In this document: piece after piece, positions 46,301-47,715 of the stretch
How positions within the stretch are numbered: the stretch's first letter is position 1
Layout: each line of letters starts with the position of its first letter
From: Mactra quadrangularis
Lineage: Eukaryota; Mollusca; Bivalvia; Venerida; Mactridae
Reading direction: 5' to 3'
Assembly (NCBI GenBank): GCA_025267735.1
Contig: CM046301.1
Span: 12,088,190 to 12,152,189, forward strand
Length of the DNA: 64,000 nucleotides
Notes under the pieces: generated by a model
The model's input: the letters and a program-made list of their open reading frames with translations, nothing else
Databases searched by the model: none
What the model was told of the DNA's origin: nothing
Program-made: the position numbers and the translations under genes

Positions 46301-46563
46301 TTGTTATTCTACTATTGTAATGTTTTTTAAATTGTTAAAGTTTCCTGTATAATTCCAATTAGTCAACATAAATTCCTCTGACATTTTATGTTTGACATTT
46401 TGTGTTTATATAAGTTATTTCCAGTTATAAAATTGTGAACTTGTAGTTGACAATGAGTGCATGATGATTATTATTTTATTCATTGCAGAAACCAGGAATG
46501 CTGGCAAATGTAAGAAGAAAATTAACTACTGCATTATTAGATGACACTGAAGTTGGATTATGA
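1306..46563 (+). CDS. THADA: THADA (tRNA 2'-O-methylation regulator, DUF2428/HEAT-repeat protein), 36 exons
   Basis: THADA is the animal counterpart of yeast Trm732, which partners Trm7/FTSJ1 for 2'-O-methylation of tRNA position 32. I traced the gene by joining GT-AG exons whose reading frames agree; coding length is 5,670 nt including the stop (about 1,889 residues, human about 1,950). Signatures: the WCWNNIK block at the exon 20/21 junction (human has CCWRSMK), RRSAGLP in exon 23, PQVHGLNILNALF and WAIRNAATRYFS in exon 24, and VTRIFGQKK in exon 25. The rest is leucine-rich helical repeat sequence. The start is provisional: the ATG follows an acceptor by 11 bases with no in-frame stop between them, so an upstream exon could add residues. 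Introns hold many repeats, and exon 19 and exons 34-36 are duplicated. Exons are listed separately. Confidence 0.93.
1436..1700 (+). repeat. tRNA-derived SINE, family 1, forward copy
   Basis: A tRNA-like head (TTAAGTTGGTAGTTCACAGG as a degenerate A box; GGTTCAAATTCC as a B box) is followed by a body containing CTTCCATGAAAATTTGACAA and ACAAGGGTCCAGGAATGCTAGG. The same body occurs inverted at 4468-4760. Intron 1 is otherwise plain. Confidence 0.75.
2105..2279 (+). CDS. THADA: THADA exon 2
   Basis: Acceptor TTTTCAG to 2104, donor AAAAG/gtaatg after 2279; enters in phase 2 and leaves in phase 0. It encodes about residues 26-84, a helical region (LISRLDAVLKYCKNN) that aligns in position with the human N-terminal repeats. 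Confidence 0.85.
2579..2716 (+). CDS. THADA: THADA exon 3 (probable)
   Basis: An open 46-codon block between CCTTTAG and AAG/gtttgc is in phase 0 on both sides, so it can be included or skipped without a frame change. It reads INQGLPARLVTHSLTQCTHY and later LRKQISCSVLLYRISK, which looks like one more HEAT-type helix pair. The donor is weak and the conservation is modest, so this could be intronic chance. Confidence 0.5.
3186..3300 (+). CDS. THADA: THADA exon 4
   Basis: Acceptor TTAATAG to 3185, donor AAAG/gtaaag after 3300; phase 0 in, phase 1 out. Encodes LWQQFEPSYSKYIHSCLEE and a following helix. Confidence 0.85.
3926..4086 (+). CDS. THADA: THADA exon 5
   Basis: Acceptor ATTTCAG to 3925, donor CTAAG/gtattt after 4086; phase 1 in, phase 0 out. 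Helical, contains CHFEQVTTLLCEQFSSVIKL. Confidence 0.88.
4468..4760 (-). repeat. tRNA-derived SINE, family 1, inverted copy in intron 5
   Basis: Read on the - strand it starts CCCCAGTAGGTGGCGCAGTT with a B box GGTTTGAATTCC and the same body as 1436-1700. It ends ATGACCTAAGTTGTGTTGAC followed by a GGGTTAAACC tail. That tail resembles the tail of SINE family 2 in this window. Confidence 0.8.
5282..5416 (+). CDS. THADA: THADA exon 6
   Basis: Acceptor TTTTTAG to 5281, donor CTCAG/gtattg after 5416; phase 0 both sides (45 codons). Helical repeat sequence ICLQLFQVCTSEVRTHVW. Confidence 0.88.
5417..6239. other. Intron 6, no recognised content
   Basis: AT-rich intron. I see no repeat family, RNA gene or ORF with recognisable content; the 65-codon ORF at 5451-5648 looks like chance. 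Confidence 0.5.
6240..6363 (+). CDS. THADA: THADA exon 7
   Basis: Acceptor TATTTCAG to 6239, donor TTCAG/gtatga after 6363; phase 0 in, phase 1 out. Reads GYHTDCVMLCGTAIGLMYNC then a helix. Confidence 0.88.
6364..8702. other. Intron 7 with an old repeat copy at about 6690-7300
   Basis: Roughly 6770-7300 resembles 44800-45050 and 56200-56560. Shared phrases include CTCCACATTT, GTTGCAGACAT, AAATGCATGAA and GAAATATTACCTGAAAA. It is diverged and has no coding content. The remainder of this 2.3-kb intron, including ORFs at 7940-8204, shows nothing recognisable. Confidence 0.6.
8703..9170 (+). CDS. THADA: THADA exon 8 (largest coding exon)
   Basis: Acceptor CATTTCAG to 8702, donor AAAG/gtaaat after 9170; phase 1 both sides, 468 nt. 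It encodes about residues 309-464 with the conserved block GPVAVLRGIVACGNSDILFL followed by helices up to VWTRIKG. The longer open frame from 8543 is intron read-through. A diverged SINE family 3 tail follows at 9185-9320. Confidence 0.92.
9185..9320 (+). repeat. SINE family 3, 3' fragment
   Basis: Contains the family 3 3' phrases GATTTCAGTGATCCGAGGGT and CAGCTGAACATGTGTATGGA, also seen near 11060-11140 and 35000-35090. The tRNA-like head is missing, so this copy is 5'-truncated. Confidence 0.6.
9689..9804 (+). CDS. THADA: THADA exon 9
   Basis: Acceptor ATTTCAG to 9688, donor TAAA/gtaagt after 9804; phase 1 in, phase 0 out. NLLNTPWYVKGKYRILAALL matches human LLRLEWHIKGKYTCLGCL in position. 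Confidence 0.93.
10434..10627. repeat. Long near-perfect inverted repeat (hairpin), arms about 93 bp
   Basis: The left arm begins GGTAATAAAACACTTATTGC and the right arm ends ATAAGTGTATATTATTACC. The arms pair almost throughout, with a GGCCTAATGGCC centre near 10530. This is typical of a fold-back or MITE-like element. It has no coding content; the 111-codon - strand ORF here is a by-product. Confidence 0.85.
10893..11047. repeat. Second inverted repeat, same family
   Basis: The arms begin TAATAAAACAGTTCTTTCAT and end ATGAAATAACTGTATACTG, with a TTTTAAACTGTTCAAAAC centre near 10960. It shares the GGGAACAGTCAAACT phrase with the hairpin at 10434-10627 but has a different centre. Confidence 0.75.
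11301..11410 (+). CDS. THADA: THADA exon 10
   Basis: Acceptor TCTCTAG to 11300, donor TTACA/gtaagt after 11410; phase 0 in, phase 2 out. Reads VYDENGELQHQLLHCL and then AYKAF-like helical sequence. Confidence 0.88.
11477..11921. mobile_element. MITE-like element with terminal inverted repeats, copy 1
   Basis: The ends read GTGCCCGTTGCCTAAAGATT and GCTTAGGCAATGGGCCC, which are inverted repeats. The interior contains AAGCGCTTTCTTGTAGC and CAAACCAAGATGGCGGC, which reappear in opposite orientation in the copy at 36962-37501. No ORF; it is a non-autonomous element whose transposase family is uncertain. Confidence 0.75.
11945..12130 (+). repeat. tRNA-derived SINE, family 4
   Basis: A head GGTGTGGTCGAGTGGTTACT resembles the tRNA-Ser/Leu class A box, with GGATTCCCATCC in place of a B box, then a non-tRNA body containing TTTAGCAAGAAACTTTTTCT. 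It cannot fold as a working tRNA. Confidence 0.6.
12854..12931 (+). CDS. THADA: THADA exon 11
   Basis: Acceptor TTTCTAG to 12853, donor ACAG/gtaata after 12931; phase 2 both sides. DWKTAWLPTLMEGL matches human IDQWHETWVSPLLFIL in place and pattern. Confidence 0.92.
13590..14125 (+). repeat. SINE family 2 copy interrupted by a family C element
   Basis: The SINE body (TGACCATTCTCCTTGCTACT to about 13686) resumes at about 13966 (AGGGCAGTTAGTTGTCAGTC) and ends with the family tail GTTGCTACAGTATTAAACTC. The sequence between is the family C element at 13687-13965. Confidence 0.75.
13687..13965 (+). mobile_element. Family C non-autonomous element, copy 1 (inside a SINE)
   Basis: It begins with a hairpin (TATACCCCCGCTTCGAAG then AAGAGGGGGGTATACTG) and ends with another (GTGAGCATTAGCTCAC). 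Between them is a body with CGTCCGTCCGTTACGAAATT and TCATGCTCCTTGCTCATC. A GCGGGGGTAT-like inverse of the left end lies just before the right hairpin. Four copies occur in the window, all on the + strand. ORFs inside are not genes. Confidence 0.85.
14163..14358 (+). CDS. THADA: THADA exon 12
   Basis: Acceptor TTTTACAG to 14162, donor GATTTG/gtatgt after 14358; phase 2 in, phase 0 out. Ends RLLHAWIIVVKSIRIF and GVSDL, matching the human block LGALMACLRIARAHG in position. Confidence 0.9.
14359..15146. other. Intron 12, no recognised content
   Basis: AT-rich. A stretch at about 14740-15030 repeats phrases such as GGACCAT and GGTCCA and could be a degraded repeat; nothing firm can be named. Confidence 0.4.
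15147..15240 (+). CDS. THADA: THADA exon 13
   Basis: Acceptor ATTTCAG to 15146, donor GCTG/gtaaga after 15240; phase 0 in, phase 1 out. Reads DHINVREALYHADEDVRSDA, a HEAT-type repeat with the usual acidic turn before VR. Confidence 0.92.
15719..15895 (+). CDS. THADA: THADA exon 14
   Basis: Acceptor TATTTCAG to 15718, donor GTTAG/gtaagt after 15895; phase 1 both sides. STVEVRLLKEYLPYNIK then SDIRKLLVRLRDSCITLLR, matching the human RQQICSLLKKLFCRI block. Confidence 0.93.
15896..16537. other. Intron 14, no recognised content
   Basis: AT-rich intron without a repeat or RNA gene that I can name. Confidence 0.5.
16538..16702 (+). CDS. THADA: THADA exon 15
   Basis: Acceptor TCTACAG to 16537, donor ACCAG/gtttgt after 16702 (weak); phase 1 both sides. 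FVNWLHDLCISYLLPGASYQ matches human FMSSICNSLFEALFPGSSY closely. Confidence 0.93.
17339..17448 (+). CDS. THADA: THADA exon 16
   Basis: Acceptor TGTTACAG to 17338, donor GATGAG/gtatat after 17448; phase 1 in, phase 0 out. NSLQALITCLLDGADE matches human RFQTLMECFTSTFED. The next intron is 6.2 kb and hosts a full LINE. Confidence 0.92.
17699..17707. repeat. Candidate LINE target-site duplication, left copy
   Basis: TATGGTGCA; the identical 9-mer is at 23023-23031 on the other side of the element. Confidence 0.65.
17706..17733. repeat. (CAA)n microsatellite = (TTG)n 3' tail of the LINE
   Basis: About nine CAA units at the left end of the - strand LINE. LINEs of this type often end in a short microsatellite instead of poly(A), so this marks the element's 3' terminus. 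Confidence 0.8.
17977..21402 (-). CDS. LINE ORF2: AP endonuclease + reverse transcriptase
   Basis: 1,141 residues from the first Met; the frame is open further upstream, back to the ORF1 stop. N-terminal APE-type endonuclease (about 1-250): CWNIDGI at the start, LLETWE, GDFNARTG at about 151-158, SVIDYM, and TDSSHFPIE in place of the usual SDHxP. Reverse transcriptase (about 500-800): PLYKKGDKDTPSNYRGISLL, QAGFRSGYSTIDN, FIDFKTAFDSV, GLKQGCLASP and the catalytic FADD at 744-747 (19162-19173). The C-terminus has a Cys/His knuckle (CMIC, then EDELHFILICPVY). It nicks target DNA and copies the element RNA into it. All key motifs are intact. ORFs on the + strand here are shadows. Confidence 0.97.
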   Translation of the reverse strand: MCWNIDGIKDKLEFKSTLDYLKSFTIFCLLETWEICHDNFVNVIDDYVCHYINAFRYDVHGRAMAGIVVYVKKAYNYYVTQLKSDCKFCIFLKIDKSLFGSLKDIVLCFVYLPPENSPAYRYEQSKGIELLEQYLYELDINIAEVDFILMGDFNARTGNHSDCIDTVRNVPQLSECEDIMYNDIPSRISSDSVFNCPGRKLIEFCKTYALNIVNGRCGSDKYTGNFTFIGFNGSSVIDYMIIANSIFHLVSDFNVGSQTDSSHFPIEATLLCNNAVNVNTSSTVNEPVTNSNVLFNFDDVSIQKLRLNLTDILSNSKVHELSMLIKNSSNSINDVLSTIMEIIHDSSSCIIKQGRKKHNKCQPKWFDKECQQSKKIKFKSLRTFRSHRSNEHLENYLSAKRQFKTLCDVKKKAFFDSELDKLVKLSGNPRSFWNKLKQFTSFENKRNNICLDSWKEHFENLFQGIVEDNFVFDSGIDLNENLSEIEHSIFNDEITDEEIIMSIRSLKSSKSPGEDGIPPNFYKHTYDLLMPLFLCLFNRLFDRGEFPEAWGSAIIVPLYKKGDKDTPSNYRGISLLDIFGKIYTSIINRRLSFYANIYNKVDESQAGFRSGYSTIDNVFVLQSLISKSLSKKRGKMYVAFIDFKTAFDSVNRDKLWSTLFNANIRGKLLNSIMGMYKHVKSCVRANGNCTTYFNCPVGLKQGCLASPKLFSLFINELATLMNNDHNVTGIQTMPNDISIWQLLFADDVALMADTVKGLQYQLNLLQQFCNVNGMIVNTLKTKVMVFKKGSKLAANEKFYYGADPLEIVNKFTYVGVTFSSTLSLNVMSNELAIKAKRTLLTLLSSLYKYGQLPYSTYFKLFDTKISPIILYGSEIWGYQSRESSEMVLRLACKRFLCVNKLSYNASVLGDCERYPIWVESSKRCLKYWLKILKMPDTRYVKKCYTMLKQLDCIHYFNWANQIKHLLCSNGFGYVWDNQYVENEHLFLYTFTQRLKDKFLQEWYSKLESSSALHLYKQIKLSFDKETYIDILYIRKFRHCYAQLRSGLPHLEVVRGKYYKKPRESCICMICSTNRIEDELHFILICPVYSDIRQLFIPSKFYINPSINKLNILLSSKNQTIKRNLAFYICHATARKMMVLRL
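21454..21456 (-). other. Single in-frame UAG between LINE ORF1 and ORF2
   Basis: On the - strand the codons read CAA TAG GAA TCA GGC, and the frame then stays open through 17 sense codons into the ORF2 Met. A short palindrome AGGCCGAGGCCT follows within 10 bases. CAA before UAG also occurs at known leaky stops, although the base after the stop (G) is not the best-known leaky context. Confidence 0.85.
21454..22659 (-). CDS. LINE ORF1: membrane-type segment, 2A-like motif, coiled coil, RRM-like domain
   Basis: 401 residues. Residues 42-62 are strongly hydrophobic (VFLSCSLIICILQC onwards). Residues 124-131 are DVESNPGP, an exact match to the 2A ribosome-skipping consensus, preceded by YKLMLAV, the usual hydrophobic lead-in. 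Residues about 135-230 have a heptad-like pattern (EIVSVRSDIHEIKTDICSLK) that suggests a trimeric coiled coil. Residues about 240-360 (NNMRVFGLSVP to GDDLTFNQRKTLKNL) resemble the RRM and C-terminal domains of L1-type ORF1 RNA-binding proteins. The tail is Ser/Asn/Gln-rich. The Met chosen is the first after an in-frame upstream stop. ORF1 and ORF2 share a frame with one TAG between them. Confidence 0.92.
   Translation of the reverse strand: MGIDIQTYRCRIGTFTPRASSPKYKSSKYNPYSKSSDIHYRVFLSCSLIICILQCTYWTLWCHQFLKDMDPVMSVHHSTSTFNLNYVSMSTGTCYSCSLHSPDDIFQLNSNFNISQYKLMLAVDVESNPGPTEFETLLSAIKQAEDRIYNEIVSVRSDIHEIKTDICSLKSEQMKLRTDFNSIQSRQVSVEKDIQCIDRNIASLQDETENIHLDIEHVHNTSELNRDLLSNLSQDVERLNIKSISNNMRVFGLSVPMDISYNALVKLVIEKVLNIAVPGFKWHFDDIKNIRLIPSKTEQNEASLVIVTFRFEDDKFRVFSGRDILRQCSIRVGDDLTFNQRKTLKNLKVSEGKAGYFYKGKLCIRSNPSQSDTNNKHINVSADNSPDQPSSSSTQQHMDVQ
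22267..22290 (-). other. 2A-like ribosome-skipping motif in LINE ORF1
   Basis: Codons for DVESNPG/P, residues 124-131 of ORF1. In known 2A peptides the ribosome skips the bond between the final Gly and Pro, releasing the upstream part. Here that would give an N-terminal product of about 130 residues and an ORF1 body of 271 residues starting with Pro. 2A-like motifs are documented in ORF1 of some animal CR1/L2/Rex1/Crack-type LINEs. Confidence 0.85.
23023..23031. repeat. Candidate LINE target-site duplication, right copy
   Basis: TATGGTGCA, identical to 17699-17707. It defines the likely 5' end of the LINE at 23022. Confidence 0.65.
23345..23642 (+). mobile_element. Family C element, copy 2
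   Basis: Starts TACCCCCGCTTCGAACAAGA and carries the same body and the terminal GTGAGCATTAGCTCAC hairpin. It has about 40 bases (TTAAATGAAAGTTACATTAT onwards) that the other three copies lack, so it may be closer to the full form. It lies 10 bases from the exon 17 acceptor. Confidence 0.85.
23653..23831 (+). CDS. THADA: THADA exon 17
   Basis: Acceptor ATTTCCAG to 23652, donor AACAA/gtaagt after 23831; phase 0 in, phase 2 out. TSAYKIITRYYSKPML and HLTSAALKLCNSPKGH; the family C element next door may supply part of the acceptor's branch-point region. Confidence 0.9.
24192..24418 (+). CDS. THADA: THADA exon 18
   Basis: Acceptor TTTGCAG to 24191, donor ACATG/gtgagt after 24418; phase 2 in, phase 1 out. 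FLSSMLSEIRQQLKQADMDL then ASKQYPIHG, matching human LEEEVSQAENSLLQAAAAFPMYG. Confidence 0.93.
24979..26489 (+). repeat. THADA: 18-unit tandem array of a 3' splice site plus exon 19 head
   Basis: Units start at 24979, 25056, 25142, 25228, 25314, 25400, 25486, 25572, 25658, 25744, 25830, 25908, 25986, 26072, 26161, 26247, 26333 and 26419. Most are 86 bp; the first is 77, two (25830 and 25908) are 78 and one (26072) is 89. Each holds GTATGATCTCAGC at its start and, except before unit 1, is preceded by TGTTATATTCTAG (a splice acceptor). Before unit 1 the acceptor is TTATAGATTTCAG instead. Unit 3 has lost the first G. Units differ by a few recurrent substitutions, so the array has grown by slippage or unequal exchange. 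Only unit 18 continues into a full exon with a donor. Confidence 0.97.
26419..26574 (+). CDS. THADA: THADA exon 19 (last, complete copy)
   Basis: Acceptor ATTCTAG to 26418, donor GACAAG/gtaagt after 26574; phase 1 both sides, 52 codons. It joins exon 18 as G/GMISAFTQCLTDCDVIWET and ends IMSGVAGQG. It matches the human block ITGALQKLSLNSLQLVSEW to VVSPVIQSSSPEG in position. Only this copy gives an open frame into exon 20. Confidence 0.92.
26640..26850 (-). repeat. SINE family 2, inverted copy in intron 19
   Basis: Reverse complement of the family: GTCAGTCACTGACGAAAGCA, then ATGACCTATAATTGTGTTGC and a GGCATTAAACCC tail. The tRNA-like head is not clear. Confidence 0.75.
27369..27502 (+). CDS. 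THADA: THADA exon 20
   Basis: Acceptor CATAACAG to 27368, donor ATCAAG/gttagt after 27502; phase 1 in, phase 0 out. Ends YQYMLSWCWNNIK, the counterpart of human MVLVCCWRSMK, a hallmark of the DUF2428 domain. Confidence 0.94.
27950..28075 (+). CDS. THADA: THADA exon 21
   Basis: Acceptor TTTTCCAG to 27949, donor CATAAG/gtttgt after 28075; phase 0 both sides. ECCISLGEVTYISIKSG then DNSSTFLTVLTKCRHK, matching human EVALLLG to QSRHRG. Confidence 0.93.
28712..28816 (+). CDS. THADA: THADA exon 22
   Basis: Acceptor ATTTACAG to 28711, donor GAGCAG/gtatac after 28816; phase 0 both sides. GVIEGCRSAYIRFCSALF corresponds to human GAFELAYTGFVKLTEVL. Confidence 0.92.
29176..29286 (+). CDS. THADA: THADA exon 23 with the RRSAGLP motif
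   Basis: Acceptor GTTTTCAG to 29175, donor AAAAAG/gtaaat after 29286; phase 0 both sides. It encodes SVTRRSAGLPIVIQAVLVSE. RRSAGLP (29221-29241, residue about 1138) is the most conserved motif of the THADA/Trm732 family and has been tied to Trm7-dependent methylation in yeast. It is intact here. Confidence 0.96.
29591..29831 (+). CDS. THADA: THADA exon 24
   Basis: Acceptor GTATTTCAG to 29590, donor TTTCA/gtaagt after 29831; phase 0 in, phase 1 out. PQVHGLNILNALFSDASL and FASPSWAIRNAATRYFS match human PQVHALNILRALFRD and FTSPVWAVRNSSTLLFS almost block for block. Confidence 0.97.
29860..29896. repeat. (TTG)n microsatellite in intron 24
   Basis: About eleven TTG units with one TTTTG break, 29 bases after the exon 24 donor. 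It may be a plain microsatellite or the tail of a lost LINE copy; no LINE sequence is seen beside it. Confidence 0.8.
30379..30622 (+). CDS. THADA: THADA exon 25
   Basis: Acceptor TATTACAG to 30378, donor GACAG/gtattt after 30622; phase 1 in, phase 2 out. TLVTRIFGQKKSNDG then YQELLSYYPELPPFLYSIL, matching human ALITRIFGVKRAKDE and REFFSRFPELYPFLL. Confidence 0.96.
31269..31505 (+). CDS. THADA: THADA exon 26
   Basis: Acceptor TATTTCAG to 31268, donor CAAAG/gtaagt after 31505; phase 2 both sides. SPVYQLRHLVAAALVALVTK matches human SPVYHSREMAARALVPFV; NSLHSNLLFIEKMIERLQ matches NHIHGTLLQVFHLLQA. Confidence 0.96.
32004..32268 (+). mobile_element. Family C element, copy 3
   Basis: Same left hairpin (TATACCCCCGCTTCGAAG), body and right hairpin as copies 1 and 4, in intron 26. 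It lies about 1.6 kb upstream of copy 4 in the same orientation, with exons 27 and 28 between them. Confidence 0.88.
32443..32626 (+). CDS. THADA: THADA exon 27
   Basis: Acceptor ATTTGCAG to 32442, donor TGCCAA/gtaagt after 32626; phase 2 in, phase 0 out. SIWTILLQESWLLYVNNG then VYVKILHKLL, corresponding to human KAKLWLAKRQNPCLVTRAVYIDIL. Confidence 0.93.
32740..32790 (+). repeat. LINE-type 3' tail with (TATTG)n
   Basis: AATAAATAAAGTTTGTATTG followed by more TATTG units is the kind of 3' end left by a severely 5'-truncated non-LTR insertion. Only the tail and perhaps 50-100 bases upstream remain. Confidence 0.55.
33167..33367 (+). CDS. THADA: THADA exon 28
   Basis: Acceptor ATTTCTAG to 33166, donor CTTATA/gtaagt after 33367; phase 0 both sides. 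DNIEMRKSCLEELETVVMKS is a clear HEAT repeat, like human AFPEVRSLTLEALLEKFL. Confidence 0.94.
33604..33867 (+). mobile_element. Family C element, copy 4
   Basis: Best-preserved short copy: left TATACCCCCGCTTCGAAG hairpin, body, GCGGGGGTATC inverse of the left end, then GTGAGCATTAGCTCAC. Intron 28. Confidence 0.88.
34100..34368 (+). CDS. THADA: THADA exon 29
   Basis: Acceptor CATTTTCAG to 34099, donor TTTAAA/gtaagt after 34368; phase 0 in, phase 2 out. TNQRIQCGILSLISRLYLL and a following helical part. Confidence 0.92.
34850..35100 (+). repeat. SINE family 3 copy in intron 29
   Basis: Head GAGCAGTGGTCCCATGGATG, B box GGTTTGAACTCC, then TTCCTTGAGCAAAATATTTA and the 3' phrases TTTCAATGATCAGGGGTTAT and CAGCTGAACATGTGCAGCTA. 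This is one of the most complete copies of the family. Confidence 0.78.
35150..35290 (+). CDS. THADA: THADA exon 30
   Basis: Acceptor ATGTTACAG to 35149; phase 2 in, phase 2 out with donor TCAAA/gttggt after 35290, a weak site chosen because exon 31 is only open in that phase. NENKRHTAVRCLHITGDQLL matches human SEIQSVALRLASKVI. Confidence 0.85.
35440..35570. repeat. Possible dispersed repeat, richer in G+C
   Basis: Phrases ATGGCCACCCCGGAATAGCG, GACAGCGGCCATTTCGAT and TGGCCACCTGTCAACTGC stand out from the AT-rich intron and look like a fragment of an interspersed repeat. No second copy is in the window. Confidence 0.35.
35904..36009 (+). CDS. THADA: THADA exon 31
   Basis: Acceptor ATTTTCAG to 35903, donor TTGCAG/gtatat after 36009; phase 2 in, phase 0 out. 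CIRLIQDEDIDVRYDMCSFI is a HEAT repeat like human VLTLLQSEEQAVRDAATETV. Confidence 0.93.
36190..36290 (+). repeat. tRNA-like SINE head fragment in intron 31
   Basis: CAGTTGTGGTTCAGTGGTTA and a degenerate B-box-like CAGGTCAAACCC. Truncated; no intact tRNA fold. Confidence 0.45.
36440..36690 (+). pseudogene. Relic of a LINE ORF2 C-terminus with (ATG)n tail
   Basis: The frame reads STWDDLVRQDRPVLKI, then DGQTWKGRL, the pattern seen at the C-terminal end of RTE- and Ingi-like LINE polymerases (TW-D-VRxD and W-x-x-R-L). It runs into ATGATGATGATG at 36674-36685, a usual tail of such elements. 5'-truncated; all catalytic parts are missing. Confidence 0.6.
36767..36799 (+). CDS. THADA: THADA exon 32 (33-nt microexon)
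   Basis: Acceptor AATTGCAG to 36766, donor TATAAG/gtaggt after 36799; phase 0 both sides, 11 codons (FTSFHSNICYK). Together with exon 33 it corresponds to human FCQVDASIALALALAVL. It could be skipped without frame change. Confidence 0.75.
36962..37501. mobile_element. MITE-like element with terminal inverted repeats, copy 2
   Basis: Ends AGGGTGCGTTGCTTAAGC and TTAGGCAACGCGCCCTT are inverted repeats, with inner arms AATCGCTACGTTTCGCTT and AAGCGAAACGTAGCGATT. It shares AACGGCTTGCTA, GTTTGCCGAC and CATCTTGGTTTGTGACG with copy 1 in inverted orientation. No ORF. (G/C)TGACTTA on both sides is a possible target duplication. Confidence 0.8.
38006..38209 (+). CDS. THADA: THADA exon 33
   Basis: Acceptor GTTTTCAG to 38005, donor TTTAAAG/gtaagt after 38209; phase 0 both sides, 68 codons. 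NLSSSLECIQFLLSQLSTPS then AEKIYNIFDVHSCLK, matching the human LLQQWDQLAPGLPILLGWLLG to FEKAEVNFWAE block. Confidence 0.93.
38254..38616. mobile_element. hAT-like MITE in intron 33
   Basis: Terminal inverted repeats AGGGATGTCAAC and GTTGACATCCCT with a candidate 8-bp target duplication, GTTTTATT (38246-38253) and GTTTTTTT (38617-38624). The sequence is rich in TCCGGAT/ATCCGGA repeats. TIR form and 8-bp duplication suit the hAT superfamily. The host DNA on both sides belongs to an older repeat (GGCTGTGTGGTTGGTCT) also found near 15600 and 28445. Confidence 0.78.
38625..40724. other. Intron 33, central part, no recognised content
   Basis: About 2 kb of AT-rich DNA. I see no ORF with recognisable content, RNA gene or clear repeat family. 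Confidence 0.5.
40725..41012 (+). repeat. SINE family 2 copy in intron 33
   Basis: CAGTTGTCAGTTACTGATGG, GTGAACAGCTAAATCCAGTG and ATGACCTAAACAATGTGTTG followed by CTTAAACCTAACC match the family body and tail. A run of 14 C lies at about 40750. Confidence 0.75.
41444..41690 (+). repeat. SINE family 2 copy with tRNA-like head (copy A)
   Basis: AACAGCTAGCTCAGTGAGAA gives a tRNA A box; the body GACAGTTGTCAGTTACTGAC and the ATGATAGGACCTACATTCTA tail follow. The partner in copy B is at 53344-53600. Confidence 0.75.
42107..42477 (+). repeat. 52-bp tandem array (copy A), seven units, just before exon 34
   Basis: Unit phrase GCCATGATAGGACCTACTAT, GTGTTGCTATGGCAATAAAA, CCCTCAATTACC. It equals the 3' tail of SINE family 2 amplified in tandem. 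The last unit ends about 40 bases before the exon 34 acceptor. Confidence 0.9.
42519..42645 (+). CDS. THADA: THADA exon 34
   Basis: Acceptor ATTTTCAG to 42518, donor AACAG/gtaata after 42645; phase 0 in, phase 1 out. CLLKQCQNEEVMTEFHGYLD then MMNDLKFLLTVLDDIETG. Repeated at 53955-54081. Confidence 0.93.
42945..43200 (+). repeat. SINE family 3 copy with clear tRNA-like head (copy A)
   Basis: GCAGTAGTCTAGTGGTAGGA and CCAGACTCAAACCCCACC supply A and B boxes; then TTAATTTCCCAGAGCAAGAA and GACCAGGGGTAATATATC. Duplicated at 54380-54665. Confidence 0.8.
44065..44195 (+). CDS. THADA: THADA exon 35
   Basis: Acceptor ATTTTCAG to 44064, donor GTTAAG/gtaaca after 44195; phase 1 in, phase 0 out. DSVINICSDNTVLGNISSFL then DMKQCLLTVVK. 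Near-identical copy at 55518-55648. Confidence 0.93.
46489..46563 (+). CDS. THADA: THADA exon 36 (terminal, stop TGA)
   Basis: Acceptor CATTGCAG to 46488; phase 0. KPGMLANVRRKLTTALL and DDTEVGL, then TGA at 46561-46563. Short and basic/acidic compared with the human tail. Confidence 0.9.
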   Translation, partial: KPGMLANVRRKLTTALLDDTEVGL

Positions 46564-46641
46564 GAGAAACGCAAGCGGGACTTGAAGTGGCAACTCACAA
46601 TGTTTGGAATTTAATAGCGTCTCTTCTGGTTATATGTTTTA

Positions 46642-46647
46642 AATAAA
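46642..46647 (+). terminator. THADA: Polyadenylation signal of THADA (copy A)
   Basis: AATAAA 79 bases after the stop codon, followed by a T/G-rich stretch (GTTTTGAAAGC, then TTTTGGACTC). It predicts a very short 3' UTR. Confidence 0.75.
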
Positions 46648-47549
46648 GTTTTGAAAGCTAATTTTGGACTCATAGTGTATTTTGTACGGCTACAATTTAT
46701 GATGTATGATTCGAATTAGTGTCAATTGAAATTGTACCCAAAATAAAAATTTGAATGTAACTTTTTTAGTCTTTATTTTTCATTCGATATTTTTTAAAAC
46801 TAATTAAAGATGCATAAATTGCGTGAGATAATTCTGATTTTAAAATAATCGATTCTTTCATCTTTAGCATATTATGCTTTCTTATTTGCTCAAGAACCTC
46901 AATTTGAAGAAACACTAAGTTCTAGTGAACACCCTGGACAGCCAGATCTGGCTTGTTGTTTACAATGATGAAATTTTGTCTAAGTCGCTTTGAGCAAGTA
47001 CCTCTTCGCCAGTTTATTATTTCTTGGATTCATATAATTATTAATAATGTATGTAGCCACTATGGATAGTTTAATAGTCATATGATGACCAGAGAACATG
47101 TTACAAATACTATACAGAAGGTGTGGCTTATCAGCACATTTAACAGTAGTACAACATGATTGGTATATTGTAAATACACAACAGCAATGTCTTAGCAACA
47201 TAACAATTAGCAAAAGGAATTTGAAAAATATCTGTAACAGTCAAAAAGCAAAGAAGGGGGTGTTTTTAGATGTTTCAACTGTTGTTATAAAAAGGACAGC
47301 ATAAACGAATTATAAAAAGACAAATTTAATGGGTTTCTGCCTTGGAACTTGGAAGTGTTAGTGGCAAAACGCAGATAAAGGATCAGAAAACCTCTTTATA
47401 AACTTTCACATTGAAGATTAATTATATGTATGTACAAATACAGTTGAATGAACTTTACTTTGTAACAATATTTTATGTGCCATCTGACATGTCAATATAT
47501 ACATAAATATTTACAGTGTAGATCATAATATAGATCATAACACAGCTTC

Positions 47550-47715
47550 TAAATCATGTAATAAAATGTCAGTCACTGACAGTAGTTTGCGCTTAGTAAC
47601 TGGTTAACAGCTTAATCCAAGGGTTTGGCCATTGAAGAACGATCAGCAGGTTGACTGACCCACATGATATGATCTAAATAATATGTTGCTACGGCGTTTA
47701 ATCCAATACAAAAGT
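47550..47715 (+). repeat. SINE family 2, 3' part (copy A)
   Basis: GTCAGTCACTGACAGTAGTT, ACTGGTTAACAGCTTAATCC and ATATGTTGCTACGGCGTTTA. The cleanest tail of the family in the window; partner at 59060-59232. Confidence 0.78.
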
